64,000 nucleotides of DNA from Fabrea salina (GCA_022984795.1 JALIHJ010000040.1:124001-188000), one strand, 5' to 3'; shown: positions 9,179 to 18,606, numbered from the stretch's first letter. Notes: generated from the letters alone by a model not told the origin. Numbers and translations are program-made.

Positions 9179-9643
9179 TTAAAGGTTACCTGAAGCATTG
9201 ACTACGTCTTCTCTAACGCTGGTTCCAAGTTTGCGGAGGTAATCGGCCTCTGGCGAAGTGTCTCCAATGGGCTCTTGGCCAAAAACGTCACTTTTTTTAA
9301 GAGCGTCCCAGTCAATGTCTTCTTTTTCATAAGCTTCGAAAAGGGCACAGTCAATAGAACTGTCGGGGTTTTTCTGAATAAGTCCACCTACATGCACTAA
9401 CTTTTTGACACTGCCGCCTTTAAGGTGGACTTCGATGATTCCAGGGTTCAAAGTAGCTTGCATCACCATGAAGTTTGAGTTCAGAATGCCTTTTCCGCCG
9501 TCCAAAGAGTCGTATATGATGGTTTCTACTTCAGGAGAGTTATTGAAGATAGTTTTTGTAGGAGTGTACATACGCACTACAAAGGAGTCTTTGGTGTCTG
9601 CAAACATTCTTCTTCCAGTTCTCAACAAAGCTCTTCCTAGCAT
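9179..9643 (-). CDS. Mitochondrial F1 ATP synthase delta subunit (bacterial epsilon homologue)
   Basis: 154 aa. Basic presequence MLGRALLRTGRRMF, then the beta-sandwich start VRMYTPTKTIFNNSPEVETIIYDSLDG-GKGILNSNFMVMQATLNPGIIEVH that matches the epsilon/delta family (TP...IF, G..GIL, L.PG.v.V). A helical acidic C-terminal part follows. It would be part of the central stalk of F1 in the matrix. Divergence is considerable, as is common in ciliate ATP synthases. Leader ATTTATAAAA directly before ATG. Stops of this gene and the gene at 8722 are separated by one base. Confidence 0.75.
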   Translation of the reverse strand: MLGRALLRTGRRMFADTKDSFVVRMYTPTKTIFNNSPEVETIIYDSLDGGKGILNSNFMVMQATLNPGIIEVHLKGGSVKKLVHVGGLIQKNPDSSIDCALFEAYEKEDIDWDALKKSDVFGQEPIGDTSPEADYLRKLGTSVREDVVNASGNL

Positions 9644-9652
9644 TTTTATAAA
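9636..9652 (-). repeat. 17-bp start-site repeat, copy 2 (inverted)
   Basis: Reverse complement reads TTTATAAAAATGCTAGG, identical to 8713-8729, and again spans the leader and first codons of a mitochondrial-like gene. Confidence 0.8.
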
Positions 9653-9685
9653 TCGTGAATTTCACCCTTTAATTAACTAGGAAAA

Positions 9686-11911
9686 TTACTGTTCGTTGAT
9701 TACTTCGCTGATGCTTGTAAGGTGTCTTTCTTCCAAAGGTACAAACTCAAGCTGCCTCATAGACCTTTCTTTGTCCACATCGGATAACCGTCCATAAACC
9801 TTTTCATTAGCAACGCGTCTGCTCCAGTTGAGTCCCTGAGTCACTTTTGAAGGGCAGTCTGGAATGGCTGCACTTATCAGTAACTTCGCTGCAAACAAAA
9901 GATGTTCTAGCACTAAAAAGCACACCCACCTGTTGCCTGTGCTGCTGAAGTCAAACACGTCTGTTGTGAACAAAATAATCGCAATAGTTGTTCCACACCC
10001 TATGTAAGACAGTGCTTGTATAATGTAGTTCCAAACTCCTATAGACTTGGCCCTCAAAGGAAAAGGCCTTTTGTAGATACTGCACAGTTTCCAAGCGTCT
10101 ACCTTCAACTCAATCACTCCTAAAACCAAACCGAACAACGGACTGAAAGGAAAAGCAACTCCAAACAGCACTATGTACCCATAAGTAATGACTACTTCCA
10201 TGTAGTCATCTAGAGGAGTGTCGTAAACACCCAACTTGTCTTCCCTTTCTTCTACAGTCATAGCTTGGGCTATTCCTAGTTCGTGCATTCTTTTGTTTTC
10301 TTTGCGGATTCTTAACTTCCAAAACACAAAAGGAGTCCCTATTTCTATTGCATTCAAAAACACGTTTGTGATAAAAATAGTTCCTAGCTGCATTGCTAGC
10401 TCGTACATGCAATCGTCGTAAGTGCAGCCTTCGTTGTTTCCTTTGAAAAAAGCAATATAGAACAAAGAGGAGTAACTATTTACAAACTGGAAACAAAACA
10501 GCTTAATAGTTAGCGAGTTGTTGTACTCACTGTCAGTTTCAAAGTTCTCCCAGTCAGTCATTTTGCGTGCAACGTACCTGTAGATAAAGTTGAGGACTTT
10601 AATTTGCAGAGCTGTAAGGATTCCAACTATTCGGATTCCCCAGTCTCCTGACAAACTCGCCCTGTAAAGAAACAAAGCTACCACACAAGCTATCACTACC
10701 CAGACAAACACCACTATAATTCCGTAGCCTATAATCCTTCTGATTCTTACTTTTCTTAAGTCTGAAACAACCTTTTTCATCTTCCCGGTTATTGGGTCTT
10801 TTTGGTAGACTCCTTTAAACTGAGGTCTTTGTTCTTCGTACTCTTCAGAGTAAAACCCCCAGTTCCAAGCTAGAGTGTTTTGATTCCTCAACCAAAGTTG
10901 GTCCAGCAAAGTTGAGTTAACGCTTATAAACACTGCAAACAAAAAGGTGCATACCTCTCCTGCACTCATGTCCCCTGAAGAGTCGTTTAAGTCGTTGGTG
11001 GCATAAATGATTATGCCTAGTAAAAACCCAATTACTGAGGGAATGTAAAGCCACTTAACATAAAAGTTAAGCCAAGCAAAGTACATTGATATCTTTTCGC
11101 CAAAATACAGTCTAACTTCTTCAATATTTTGGTTCTTAAAGAGACTGTAAAAGCTGCCCCAAGTGCTTTTTAACTCTGCTTTGGGTTTGTTCTGGTGCAA
11201 AGGAAACATAGACAACAGGATGCCTTGAAAGTACAACTCCCCTACGTCAAAGACACTTGAAAGCATGCTTTTCATTAGTCTGATTCGGTCGATGTTTCTG
11301 AAAAGAGTGCCTTTTTCCTTTTCGTTTCCGTAGTGGTCATACCTTTTGTAAGGAACGTCTTGGGAGAGTTCTAAGTAACTAAAAACAGGTTTTTCGATTT
11401 TTTTCTCAAAAGGAGCGTAAGGAGCTACTTCTTGGAACGGAAGAGTGTCTTCTGGATCTTCCTTCAACTGGAGTTCGTAGTCAATTAAGTCAGCCTGGAC
11501 TTGGAAGTTTTCTTCTGAAGTTCTTAGTTTCATAAACACTTCGTCAAGGTCTCTTGAAATGTGAGCAACTACGTCCATCTGCAAGCGGTGCTGCAGAGTA
11601 ACTAAGATGGTTTCTAGCTGGAGCTGGGCTATTTTTTTCTTAGTTGGAGAAGAGCCAAGGACTTGGTTTAACTTTTCGTTGATTTCTGAGTACTCTTCTG
11701 ACTCAAAAGACACTCTGAAGCATCTTTCGAAAGCTTTGGAGGCTTCTTCTTTGGATATCTCTACATCCAGGAACTCAGCCGAGTAATTCTTTACTTCAAA
11801 AGGGTTTTTAAACACCATCACTAAGTCATAGGGTTGAATAAACTCAGCACTTAATTTACTAGACAGAAGAGCACGCTGAGCAGAGGGCGATAAGGATTTT
11901 CCACTTTCCAT
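9686..11911 (-). CDS. Anoctamin (TMEM16) family channel/scramblase
   Basis: 741 aa. Cytosolic N-terminus (about 240 residues), then about ten membrane segments typical of anoctamins: YFGEKISMYFAWLNFYVKWLYIPSVIG, LDQLWLRNQNTLAWNWG, KMTDWENFETDSEYNNSL, and DYMEVVITYGYIVLFGVAFPFSPLFGLVLGVIELKVDAWKL. The last stretch carries the calcium-site acids of helices 7 and 8 (EYME reads DYME here, a conservative change; E and D of IELKVDA are kept), suggesting Ca2+ activation. Whether it moves ions or lipids cannot be told. The preceding PGK stop touches its ATG on the same strand with no spacer. Confidence 0.92.
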   Translation of the reverse strand: MESGKSLSPSAQRALLSSKLSAEFIQPYDLVMVFKNPFEVKNYSAEFLDVEISKEEASKAFERCFRVSFESEEYSEINEKLNQVLGSSPTKKKIAQLQLETILVTLQHRLQMDVVAHISRDLDEVFMKLRTSEENFQVQADLIDYELQLKEDPEDTLPFQEVAPYAPFEKKIEKPVFSYLELSQDVPYKRYDHYGNEKEKGTLFRNIDRIRLMKSMLSSVFDVGELYFQGILLSMFPLHQNKPKAELKSTWGSFYSLFKNQNIEEVRLYFGEKISMYFAWLNFYVKWLYIPSVIGFLLGIIIYATNDLNDSSGDMSAGEVCTFLFAVFISVNSTLLDQLWLRNQNTLAWNWGFYSEEYEEQRPQFKGVYQKDPITGKMKKVVSDLRKVRIRRIIGYGIIVVFVWVVIACVVALFLYRASLSGDWGIRIVGILTALQIKVLNFIYRYVARKMTDWENFETDSEYNNSLTIKLFCFQFVNSYSSLFYIAFFKGNNEGCTYDDCMYELAMQLGTIFITNVFLNAIEIGTPFVFWKLRIRKENKRMHELGIAQAMTVEEREDKLGVYDTPLDDYMEVVITYGYIVLFGVAFPFSPLFGLVLGVIELKVDAWKLCSIYKRPFPLRAKSIGVWNYIIQALSYIGCGTTIAIILFTTDVFDFSSTGNRWVCFLVLEHLLFAAKLLISAAIPDCPSKVTQGLNWSRRVANEKVYGRLSDVDKERSMRQLEFVPLEERHLTSISEVINEQ

Positions 11912-13168
11912 TTATTTACTTGCATCTGAAAGATGCTGAACTCCGGGAAGAACTTTACCTTCCATAAGCTCCAAAGAAGCACCGCCTCCAGTAGAAATGT
12001 GACTTATGCAGTCAGCTTCGCTTCCCATGCTTGACACAAAAGCCCCAGTGTCGCCTCCTCCAACTACTGACACAAGGTTTCCGCGTTTGGACCTAGCTAG
12101 GATTTCTTTAAAAACTCCTTCAGACCCGGTTCTGAACTCAGGCACTTCAAACATGCCCATTGGTCCGTTCCAAAAGACGGTCCCAGCTCTCTGAACTGCT
12201 TCTCCAAAGGCACCGAGCGACTTCTGTCCAATGTCAAAGCCCTTTAAGTGCATTGGAATGTCCCCTTCGTATTCTTGCACAGAGGAAAGGTCTTCAGGGG
12301 TCTCTGCACACTTAAAGTCCACTGGCAGGTGGATTTTCACGCCTTTTTCTTGTGCCTTCTTCATAATATCTGGCACTAGTTTGGACCCTTCTTCGTCAAA
12401 CAAACTACTGCCGATGTCATGTCCTGTGACCACTTTTTTAAAGGTAAATGCCATTGCTCCTCCAATTATCATTTCGTCACATTTATCCAACAAGTTGCTG
12501 ATTAGTTGGATTTTGTCTGAAACTTTAGCTCCGCCAAGTATAATCAGCAAAGGCTTATCAGGCTTTTCAAGAACTTTAGAAAAGTAGTCTAGTTCTTTGC
12601 TAAGCAGTTGGCCCGCTGCTCTAGTTGGTAAGTCAACTCCTACCACTGAACTGTGAGCTCTATGAGAAGTACCAAAGGCATCGTTGATATAAATGTCTCC
12701 GTGGGAAGTCAGTGACTTTCTGAACCTTGCAATGGTTTCTTTGTCTTCTTTTTCTTTTTTGCCGTCAATCTTGCGAGAGCCTTCTTCGGCAGCGTGGAAC
12801 CTTAAGTTCTCAAGTAGGATAACAGAGCCATTTTTGGCTTCAGCAGTAGCTTGTTCAATGTGGGGTCCAACACAGTCTGACAGAAACAGAACTTCTCTGC
12901 CAAGCAACTTTTCCAGTTCATTTGCCACAGGACGGAGAGTGTACTTTGAGTTGGGCATCCCGTTAGGTCGTCCAAGGTGCGACATGAGAACTACACTTTT
13001 AGGAGATTGGTCTAAAGCCATTTGGATAGAGGGAAGGGTTTCCTTTATTCTTTTGTTGTCAGTAACCACCTCTTCTTTGACAGGCACGTTGAAGTCAGCT
13101 CGCATTAAAACTCTTTGATTCTTCAACTGGGGCAAAATGCTTTGCATACGCAACTTGGAGGCAAGCAT
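11912..13168 (-). CDS. PGK: Phosphoglycerate kinase
   Basis: 418 aa from ATG 13166-13168 (MLASKLRMQSILPQLKNQRVLMRADFNVPV). A TTG at 13189 extends the frame, but ATG is chosen. Motifs: RADFNVPV, SHLGRPNG, ENLRFHAAEEG, NDAFGTSHRAHSS, GGAKVSDKI, WNGPMGMFE and the C-terminal GGGDTGAF...HISTGGGASLELMEGK. Complete and normal length. It catalyses the 1,3-bisphosphoglycerate/ADP step of glycolysis. The short N-terminal extension MLASKLRMQS could be an alternative start (ATG at 13147) rather than a targeting peptide. Divergent from uL3 with a 52-bp spacer. Confidence 0.96.
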   Translation of the reverse strand: MLASKLRMQSILPQLKNQRVLMRADFNVPVKEEVVTDNKRIKETLPSIQMALDQSPKSVVLMSHLGRPNGMPNSKYTLRPVANELEKLLGREVLFLSDCVGPHIEQATAEAKNGSVILLENLRFHAAEEGSRKIDGKKEKEDKETIARFRKSLTSHGDIYINDAFGTSHRAHSSVVGVDLPTRAAGQLLSKELDYFSKVLEKPDKPLLIILGGAKVSDKIQLISNLLDKCDEMIIGGAMAFTFKKVVTGHDIGSSLFDEEGSKLVPDIMKKAQEKGVKIHLPVDFKCAETPEDLSSVQEYEGDIPMHLKGFDIGQKSLGAFGEAVQRAGTVFWNGPMGMFEVPEFRTGSEGVFKEILARSKRGNLVSVVGGGDTGAFVSSMGSEADCISHISTGGGASLELMEGKVLPGVQHLSDASK

Positions 13169-13220
13169 ATTTCTGATATTAATACTCAAGGCTCTAAAAA
13201 GGGCTAATGGCCATAAATAA

Positions 13221-14399
13221 ATGTCCCACCGTAAATTCGAGGCACCTCGTCACGGGTCTTTAGGTTTCCTTCCCCGCAAAAGAGCAAAGAAGCATAGAGG
13301 CCGCATTCGTAGCTTCCCCAAAGACAACCCATCTCAGCCTCCCCATCTCACAGCTTTTATGGGCTACAAAGCAGGCATGACCCACACTCTGCGCGAAGTA
13401 AACCGCCCTGGTTCCAAAGTCCACAAAAAGGAAATTGTTGAGGCTGTCACTATAGTGGAGACTCCTCCAATCGTAGTTGTGGGTGTTGTGGGATACGTTG
13501 AGACTGCCAATGGTCTTAAAGCCCTTACTACTGTTTGGGCTCAGCACTTAAGTGAAGAGTGCAAAAGAAGGTTTTACAGAAACTGGGTCAAGTCCAAAAA
13601 GAGAGCTTTCACCAAGTACGCCACTAAGTACGACGGCAACGCTGAACAAATCCACAAAGCCCTTAACAGGATCAAGCAGTACGCCCACGTAGTAAGAGTA
13701 CTTGCACACACCCAAACTCAGTTAATAGGCTTTGGGCAAAAGAAAGCCCACATTATGGAAATCCAAGTAAACGGAGGCTCAATTGAACAAAAGGTTGACT
13801 ACGCCTTTAACAAGTTCGAAACTCCAGTGTCAGTGGACGAGGTTTTCCAACCAAACGAGTGCATAGACACCATTGGCGTTTGCAAAGGAAAAGGTTTTGA
13901 AGGAGTTGTGCACAGGTGGGGCGTCAAAAAGCTCCCCGTAAAGACTCACAGAGGCCACAGGAAAGTTGCTTGCATAGGAGCTTGGCACCCAGCTGGAGTC
14001 CAGTTCTCAGTTCCTAGAGCTGGTCAAAACGGTTACCACCACAGAACTGAAATCAACAAAAAGATCTACAGAATCGGCAAAGGAGAAGACCCAGCAAACG
14101 GATGCACTTCCCACGACATCACCAACAAACAAATTACTCCTATGGGTGGATTCCCTCACTACGGAGTGGTCAAAAACGACTTTTTGATGCTGAAAGGAGC
14201 AATTGTGGGCTGCAGGAAGAGAGTCATCACCCTCAGAAAGTCCTTGTTGACTCAGTTCAGCAGGTCTGCCCTTGAAGAGGTGGAACTTAAGTTCATTGAC
14301 ACTGCCAGTAAGTACGGTCACGGACGCTTCCAAACTAAAGAAGAAAAAGACGCCTTTTACGGACCTCTCTACAAGCAAACTCAAAAGGCAGAAGCTTAA
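13221..14399 (+). CDS. RPL3: Large-subunit ribosomal protein uL3 (RPL3)
   Basis: 392 aa, typical eukaryotic length. Hallmarks: [37 protein letters not shown]-terminus, [32 protein letters not shown], and the central-finger region [28 protein letters not shown] that carries the conserved methylatable His context. It is a core cytosolic 60S protein near the peptidyl transferase centre. Codon use is the most C-ending of the window, fitting a highly expressed gene. Leader CATAAATAA before ATG. Confidence 0.97.
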   Translation: MSHRKFEAPRHGSLGFLPRKRAKKHRGRIRSFPKDNPSQPPHLTAFMGYKAGMTHTLREVNRPGSKVHKKEIVEAVTIVETPPIVVVGVVGYVETANGLKALTTVWAQHLSEECKRRFYRNWVKSKKRAFTKYATKYDGNAEQIHKALNRIKQYAHVVRVLAHTQTQLIGFGQKKAHIMEIQVNGGSIEQKVDYAFNKFETPVSVDEVFQPNECIDTIGVCKGKGFEGVVHRWGVKKLPVKTHRGHRKVACIGAWHPAGVQFSVPRAGQNGYHHRTEINKKIYRIGKGEDPANGCTSHDITNKQITPMGGFPHYGVVKNDFLMLKGAIVGCRKRVITLRKSLLTQFSRSALEEVELKFIDTASKYGHGRFQTKEEKDAFYGPLYKQTQKAEA

Positions 14400-14419
14400 C
14401 TTAACTAGTGTTTTAGAAA

Positions 14420-15808
14420 TTAAGCTTTTTCCAGAGCAGCCATTTTAGCTTTTATAGATGACACTATCATATCATTGATTTCCTCAGTTTCCTTAACTAA
14501 CTCTGGGTCGTTGTAGTTTTTAGGAACTCTCATTTCTTTTTTCCTGGCAAGTTCTTCAACTTCACGGGCTTTTTCAGTCACTTGTGAAAGGTCTTCAGCT
14601 TGAAGCATTTTTTTCCAGTTAAGACTATGGTGGCTTTTGGTGTCTTTGCGGTTTTCTTTGAACTCCTTTAAGTAATCAACAACTTTACCTTCTTTTTTAG
14701 GCTTGGGTTTGGGAACCATGGGGTTGACTGGGTACTTTTTGGGTTTCCAACTCATGGACCTTTCGCTCATTGAGGAGTTGTGGGTGACTTCGTCAGTGCT
14801 TTGGTTAGGGTTGTTGACGCTGTACTTCCTCCAAACAGGAAGGGCAGGGTTTTTGAGTCGTTGAATTCTTAGTTTCATTTCTTGTTGTTTGAACCTGTCT
14901 ACTTGGGGAGCATACATGTTTTTAACTAAGTGGGCATACTGAGTTCTTTTTTCAATCATTTTGAGTCTTTCTTGTTTAGCCCTTTCTTTAGCGTCTCCTT
15001 CTGACTTTTCTTTCAAAAGGATTTGTTTGATATGGGTGTTGAAGTAGCTGCTTTGGTTGTTTCTGAATTGGGACCTAGAAGGTGCTTGTACAACGTTGGA
15101 CTTAGAGCGTTCTTTTTCTTTTTTGAGGTTTTCGTACCACTGTTCGTGTTGTTTGATCTTGTCTTTAGAGACAGGTACATAGTTTTCTTTGATCTTGAAG
15201 ATTTCTTGTTTGATTTTTTCTTCTTCTTGCTTTTCGAGTTGTTTGTTTTTTTCTTCGATTTTTTTGTACAAAGGTTTTTTCTGCATGTTTTGTTTGTACT
15301 CTTCTTCTTTGCGTTTTTTTTCTTCCATTTCGAGTCTGCGTTGTTGTTTTTTTTCTTGCATTTTCTGGAGTTCTTGTTTGTACTTTTCAGTGAATTCTTG
15401 GTGTTTTTTAAGCATTTCTTGGTTTTCTTTGGCTTTTTCTTGTTCTTGGAGTTCTTCAAGTTCTTGTATTTTTTGTTTGAGTTTTTTCTCTCTTCTCTTC
15501 TGTTCTGCATACCATTCTTTGATTTTCTTTTTGTTTTCTTCGGCTTTTTGGGTTTCTTCTTTGAAGTACTCTGAGCGGGCTTCTTGGTTTTGCAGGTTGG
15601 GTCTTTGTTTTTTGGGGGGTTGTGTTTGTAGGGGTTTGGGTTGTTTTATGATGTTTTGGATTTTGGCGCTGTTTTGGGGTGCTTTTAGTTGGCCTAGTTT
15701 GTTAGTTATGGAAGTTTGGGCTTTGGAAAGTGCTTCTTTGACGGTTTCTTGGAGTTTATAACTGATTTTAGAAGACTCGAGTTTTGACCTTATATGGGCT
15801 TCTGCCAT
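14420..15808 (-). CDS. Lys/Glu/Gln-rich coiled-coil protein
   Basis: 462 aa. Residues about 70-230 form an almost unbroken charged coiled coil (KKKIKEWYAEQKRREKKLKQ...). N-terminal 70 residues are Gln/Pro-rich; the C-terminal half has a repeated Pro-Lys stretch (PKPKPKKEGKVVDYLKEF) and a helical end (EEINDMIVSSIKAKMAALEKA). No enzyme motif; a cytoskeletal or basal-body-type component is a guess. Its antisense strand is open for long stretches only because of the Lys/Glu/Gln codon bias. It converges on uL3 (20-bp spacer) and is divergent from the gene at 15826 (17 bp). Confidence 0.8.
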   Translation of the reverse strand: MAEAHIRSKLESSKISYKLQETVKEALSKAQTSITNKLGQLKAPQNSAKIQNIIKQPKPLQTQPPKKQRPNLQNQEARSEYFKEETQKAEENKKKIKEWYAEQKRREKKLKQKIQELEELQEQEKAKENQEMLKKHQEFTEKYKQELQKMQEKKQQRRLEMEEKKRKEEEYKQNMQKKPLYKKIEEKNKQLEKQEEEKIKQEIFKIKENYVPVSKDKIKQHEQWYENLKKEKERSKSNVVQAPSRSQFRNNQSSYFNTHIKQILLKEKSEGDAKERAKQERLKMIEKRTQYAHLVKNMYAPQVDRFKQQEMKLRIQRLKNPALPVWRKYSVNNPNQSTDEVTHNSSMSERSMSWKPKKYPVNPMVPKPKPKKEGKVVDYLKEFKENRKDTKSHHSLNWKKMLQAEDLSQVTEKAREVEELARKKEMRVPKNYNDPELVKETEEINDMIVSSIKAKMAALEKA

Positions 15809-15825
15809 TATTATATTCTAAATAA

Positions 15826-16449
15826 ATGCAAACTAACCACAAAGAATATGAAAACTTGCTCACTAAGTGTTTTCTGAGAGGACTGATTGACAAAAAAATA
15901 GACTTTCCTCAGGACTCAACTGATCAGCAATACGTAGAGTGGAAGAAAAACGCCTTCAAAGCCAGTGCAGGGACTTTTTTGCTAGGCACAGTAGGGTCTT
16001 ACTATTTAACTCTAAGTTATCTTCCCAGAAAAATAGGTGAGCGCTTCATCAACTACGCTACTCTGTTTTTGTTTGCGAGTTTGTCACTTACTATCAAAGC
16101 AGCTTCTCTGCCCTTCGAAAGCACCACTGGAGAGGACCTAAAGAAGAAAATAGCTAAGAAGTATGAACCCGAACTTCTTAAGAAATACCCAGAACTCCAA
16201 CAGGCCCAAAAGGAGTCCCAGAAACAACCCCACGAGCAACCCCAAAGCCCCCCAGCTAATTCTGGCATTCATCTTCATAAACAAAACGTAAGGAACTTTG
16301 CATACAACTACGAAGATGTTACTGCCAACAATGACTTCAATATATACGAAGAATTCGAAGAAAAACCAAGTTTCAACTTTTACTTAGTAGACAGAAACAA
16401 AGTCTCAGGAAGTCCCAACCCTTCTATGTACCCAGGAATCCACGGGTAA
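15826..16449 (+). CDS. Small two-TM protein, paralogue A of a tandem pair
   Basis: 207 aa, unknown. Acidic helical head (EYENLLTKCFLRGLIDKK), two hydrophobic hairpin segments (about residues 44-65 and 74-95), a charged KYEPELLKKYPEL block, a Gln/Pro-rich linker and a C-terminus ending PSMYPGIHG. The next gene downstream has the same order and ends PSMYPRIN, so the two look like diverged duplicates. The hairpin plus charged ends would suit an organelle inner membrane, but there is no clear presequence. Confidence 0.7.
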   Translation: MQTNHKEYENLLTKCFLRGLIDKKIDFPQDSTDQQYVEWKKNAFKASAGTFLLGTVGSYYLTLSYLPRKIGERFINYATLFLFASLSLTIKAASLPFESTTGEDLKKKIAKKYEPELLKKYPELQQAQKESQKQPHEQPQSPPANSGIHLHKQNVRNFAYNYEDVTANNDFNIYEEFEEKPSFNFYLVDRNKVSGSPNPSMYPGIHG

Positions 16450-16464
16450 TATAAATACTTAAAT

Positions 16465-16947
16465 ATGCATCCTCACGACGATCCCCAGTTCCAAAAGCAA
16501 CTTTTAAAGGCTTTCTTAAAAGACTACAACAACCAAAAACTAAACCTAACAAATGAACAACTAGAACTAAGGTTTGCTTCAATAAGCAGATCTGCCAAGT
16601 TAAGAGGCGCTGCCGTAGGCTTTCCAGGAGGAATCTTTACTTATGTGCTGGACTCAGGCATTAGATCTGCATACTCAGGGCCAAATGCTTGGTTAGTAAG
16701 GGCTTCTGGAATTTGTTTGGGCTTTACGACAACCATAGTGCTTGCAAACAAACTTAAGTACAGCAAAGAAATTAAAGAAGTTGCTTGGAGCCTAGCACTT
16801 AAGTACGAAGACCAAGTACTGCACCTACACCCAGAACTAGCTACATACTACTACACTTACTTTGGAGACTCCCTTCAAAACAGACAACACTTGTTTTTAG
16901 AAGAAACAAACACAGAAAAACCCTCGATGTACCCTCGAATAAACTAA
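16465..16947 (+). CDS. Small two-TM protein, paralogue B of a tandem pair
   Basis: 160 aa. Head FQKQLLKAFLKDYNNQKLNL, glycine-rich hydrophobic segment RGAAVGFPGGIFTYVLDSG, second segment SGICLGFTTTIVLANK, then KYEDQVLHLHPEL and terminus PSMYPRIN. It shares the LLxxFLxxxxxxK head, the KYExxxLxxxPEL block and the PSMYP end with the gene at 15826, and lies 15 bp behind it on the same strand. Function unknown. Confidence 0.7.
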   Translation: MHPHDDPQFQKQLLKAFLKDYNNQKLNLTNEQLELRFASISRSAKLRGAAVGFPGGIFTYVLDSGIRSAYSGPNAWLVRASGICLGFTTTIVLANKLKYSKEIKEVAWSLALKYEDQVLHLHPELATYYYTYFGDSLQNRQHLFLEETNTEKPSMYPRIN

Positions 16948-16970
16948 AAGTTCTATTAAAGCCATTAAAA

Positions 16971-18068
16971 ATGCAAGATATGCTTTCAGCCTTCAACTTA
17001 ACTGAGCCCAAAGAACTCAGAAGAGTAGAAGCTCTTCAAAACCACAACTTAGAAGTTGACGACGACGAGCAGGAGTTCTTCAACTCTGACATCATGAAAC
17101 TCCGTGAAAAAATACTTTCAGCTATTAAATCTCTTCAAAAAACAAGCGACGAGTCAGTTCGCAAAAAAATCATTGAAAAAACCAAGTCCAGACTCAACAA
17201 CATCAAACAGAAATCCCAAACAGCTAAGTTCGTCAGAACCAGAGACAAACTTTCATTCCTTTTAACCACTGTGCGACTAGTTATAGGAGCTTACATGCTA
17301 GGAAGGTGGCCTTGCTGGTACACTAACTTCCACTTGATTTCTGCAATTGTGCTTCTGGGTCTCAGGCTAGTTTACTATAGGTACCTGCAATACCACTATT
17401 TTTTGTTGGACTTTTGCTACTATGCCAACCTTGTGATGATAATTCACCTGCACTTCTTTCCTGAAAGCACTATGCTGCACAACGTTTCGTTTGCCTTTGC
17501 CAACGGGCCTTTGCTGCTAGCAGTTCCCATGTTCCAGAATTCGCTTGTCCCCCACTCGCTTGACAAAGTGACTAGTAACTTTATTCACCTGTCGCCTGCT
17601 TTGACGTTAATGGGAGTGAGAACTAACTCTTGCGCAGAAAACCCTATTTTGCCGCCTCTTCCCTTTTCGGAGTACTTGGTTTACTCTATTGGGTACTACC
17701 TGCTGTGGGCTGTTCCTTACTACCTTATTATGTTTGTGTTTACTTACGAAAGAAGCATTAGGAAAAACAATGTGACGCTTTACAACTATGCTATGGGCAA
17801 GAAGAAAAGCTTTACTTACAAGTTCTGTGGAGTGTTGGGGGAAAGGTTCAGGCCTGTGATGTTTATGTTCCAGCACTTGTGCTTTTCTTTTACACTGTTT
17901 AGTTTGACCTATGTGTCTATGCTGAACGTGTACATTTGGATAGGCTCGATTATAGTAGCCTCAAGTTGCTGTGTCTGGAATGGAGCCACTTACTACATAG
18001 ACTTCTTTTCTATAAGGTACCAAAAAGACATAGAGCACATAGAAGACCTAGCTAAAGAACTTAAGTAG
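16971..18068 (+). CDS. GPC1: Glycerophosphocholine acyltransferase 1-like (GPC1/DUF2838)
   Basis: 365 aa. A charged helical N-terminus (about 90 residues) precedes RDKLSFLLTTVRL and about eight membrane segments. The DUF2838 signature is clear: YHYFLLDFCYYANLVMI, FANGPLLLAVPMFQNSLVPHSLDKVTSNFIHLSPAL. In yeast and plants GPC1 acylates glycerophosphocholine to lysophosphatidylcholine in the ER, recycling deacylated lipid. The HSLDK...SNFIH block holds the likely catalytic His. Length is slightly shorter than yeast Gpc1. Confidence 0.88.
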   Translation: MQDMLSAFNLTEPKELRRVEALQNHNLEVDDDEQEFFNSDIMKLREKILSAIKSLQKTSDESVRKKIIEKTKSRLNNIKQKSQTAKFVRTRDKLSFLLTTVRLVIGAYMLGRWPCWYTNFHLISAIVLLGLRLVYYRYLQYHYFLLDFCYYANLVMIIHLHFFPESTMLHNVSFAFANGPLLLAVPMFQNSLVPHSLDKVTSNFIHLSPALTLMGVRTNSCAENPILPPLPFSEYLVYSIGYYLLWAVPYYLIMFVFTYERSIRKNNVTLYNYAMGKKKSFTYKFCGVLGERFRPVMFMFQHLCFSFTLFSLTYVSMLNVYIWIGSIIVASSCCVWNGATYYIDFFSIRYQKDIEHIEDLAKELK

Positions 18069-18081
18069 GTTATTTAAATAG

Positions 18082-18606
18082 TTATAATGATATGAACTTT
18101 TTAAAAAAGTAAGAAGCGCGTTTGGACCGGTTAATCGCAAATTTAGAAGACAACTCAAAAGGAGGAGAAGCCTGCTTAGGCTTGAGTTGCCTGATTGGAG
18201 GAGCAACTAAACGGAACTCAGACTTGATAGAGTTTCTTTTGACTGAGCTAGACTTTGTAGGAGTGGGTGAACTTTCATGGCTTTCTTGGCTGCTCAGTCT
18301 GGAGGGTGGCCTTAGTTTGGACTGGTTGTTTGTCATCTTGAGCCGATTGCAGTTAGTGATTAACTGAGACCTGTGTTTGTAGTCCTTTGGAAAGATTAAG
18401 TTAAGTGGAGTGACTGACCTCTTAATATCTGAGTGATTTCTGGGAGGTGTTATTTCTTCTTTGCTACTACTTGGAGTTTGCAGGTTTACGTTTACTCTGA
18501 TTCTGCTTCTTTTGACTCCAACAGTGTCGAGTTTTCTTTTCATCAAAGACAAACTTCTCTTAGTTTCTACGATTCTGTCAATATAGGAATGAGGGTGTTT
18601 GTCCAT
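18082..18606 (-). CDS. Basic, Ser-rich disordered protein, unknown
   Basis: 174 aa from ATG 18604-18606 (MDKHPHSYIDRIVETKRSL). Very basic and low in hydrophobic residues, with many S/T-P sites (TPPRN, SPTPTKSS, ASPP), so probably a phosphorylated disordered protein. No domain recognised. Converges on the GPC1 gene with 13 bp between stops. Upstream lies the only long gene-poor stretch of the window. Confidence 0.55.
   Translation of the reverse strand: MDKHPHSYIDRIVETKRSLSLMKRKLDTVGVKRSRIRVNVNLQTPSSSKEEITPPRNHSDIKRSVTPLNLIFPKDYKHRSQLITNCNRLKMTNNQSKLRPPSRLSSQESHESSPTPTKSSSVKRNSIKSEFRLVAPPIRQLKPKQASPPFELSSKFAINRSKRASYFFKKFISL

Noticed and set aside
9671-9688. 13-nt GT-AG segment GTAATTTTCCTAG at the end of the anoctamin gene
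   Set aside because: Length differs from all other introns here, and its removal leads to a stop after one codon; the ordinary TAA stop is simpler.
13169-13189. Start of PGK at TTG 13189
   Set aside because: Non-ATG start without support; ATG 13168 gives a normal-length enzyme.
15023-15574. Long Phe/Leu-rich forward frames opposite the coiled-coil gene
   Set aside because: Produced by the Lys/Glu/Gln codon bias of the coding strand; composition is almost only Phe, Leu, Val.
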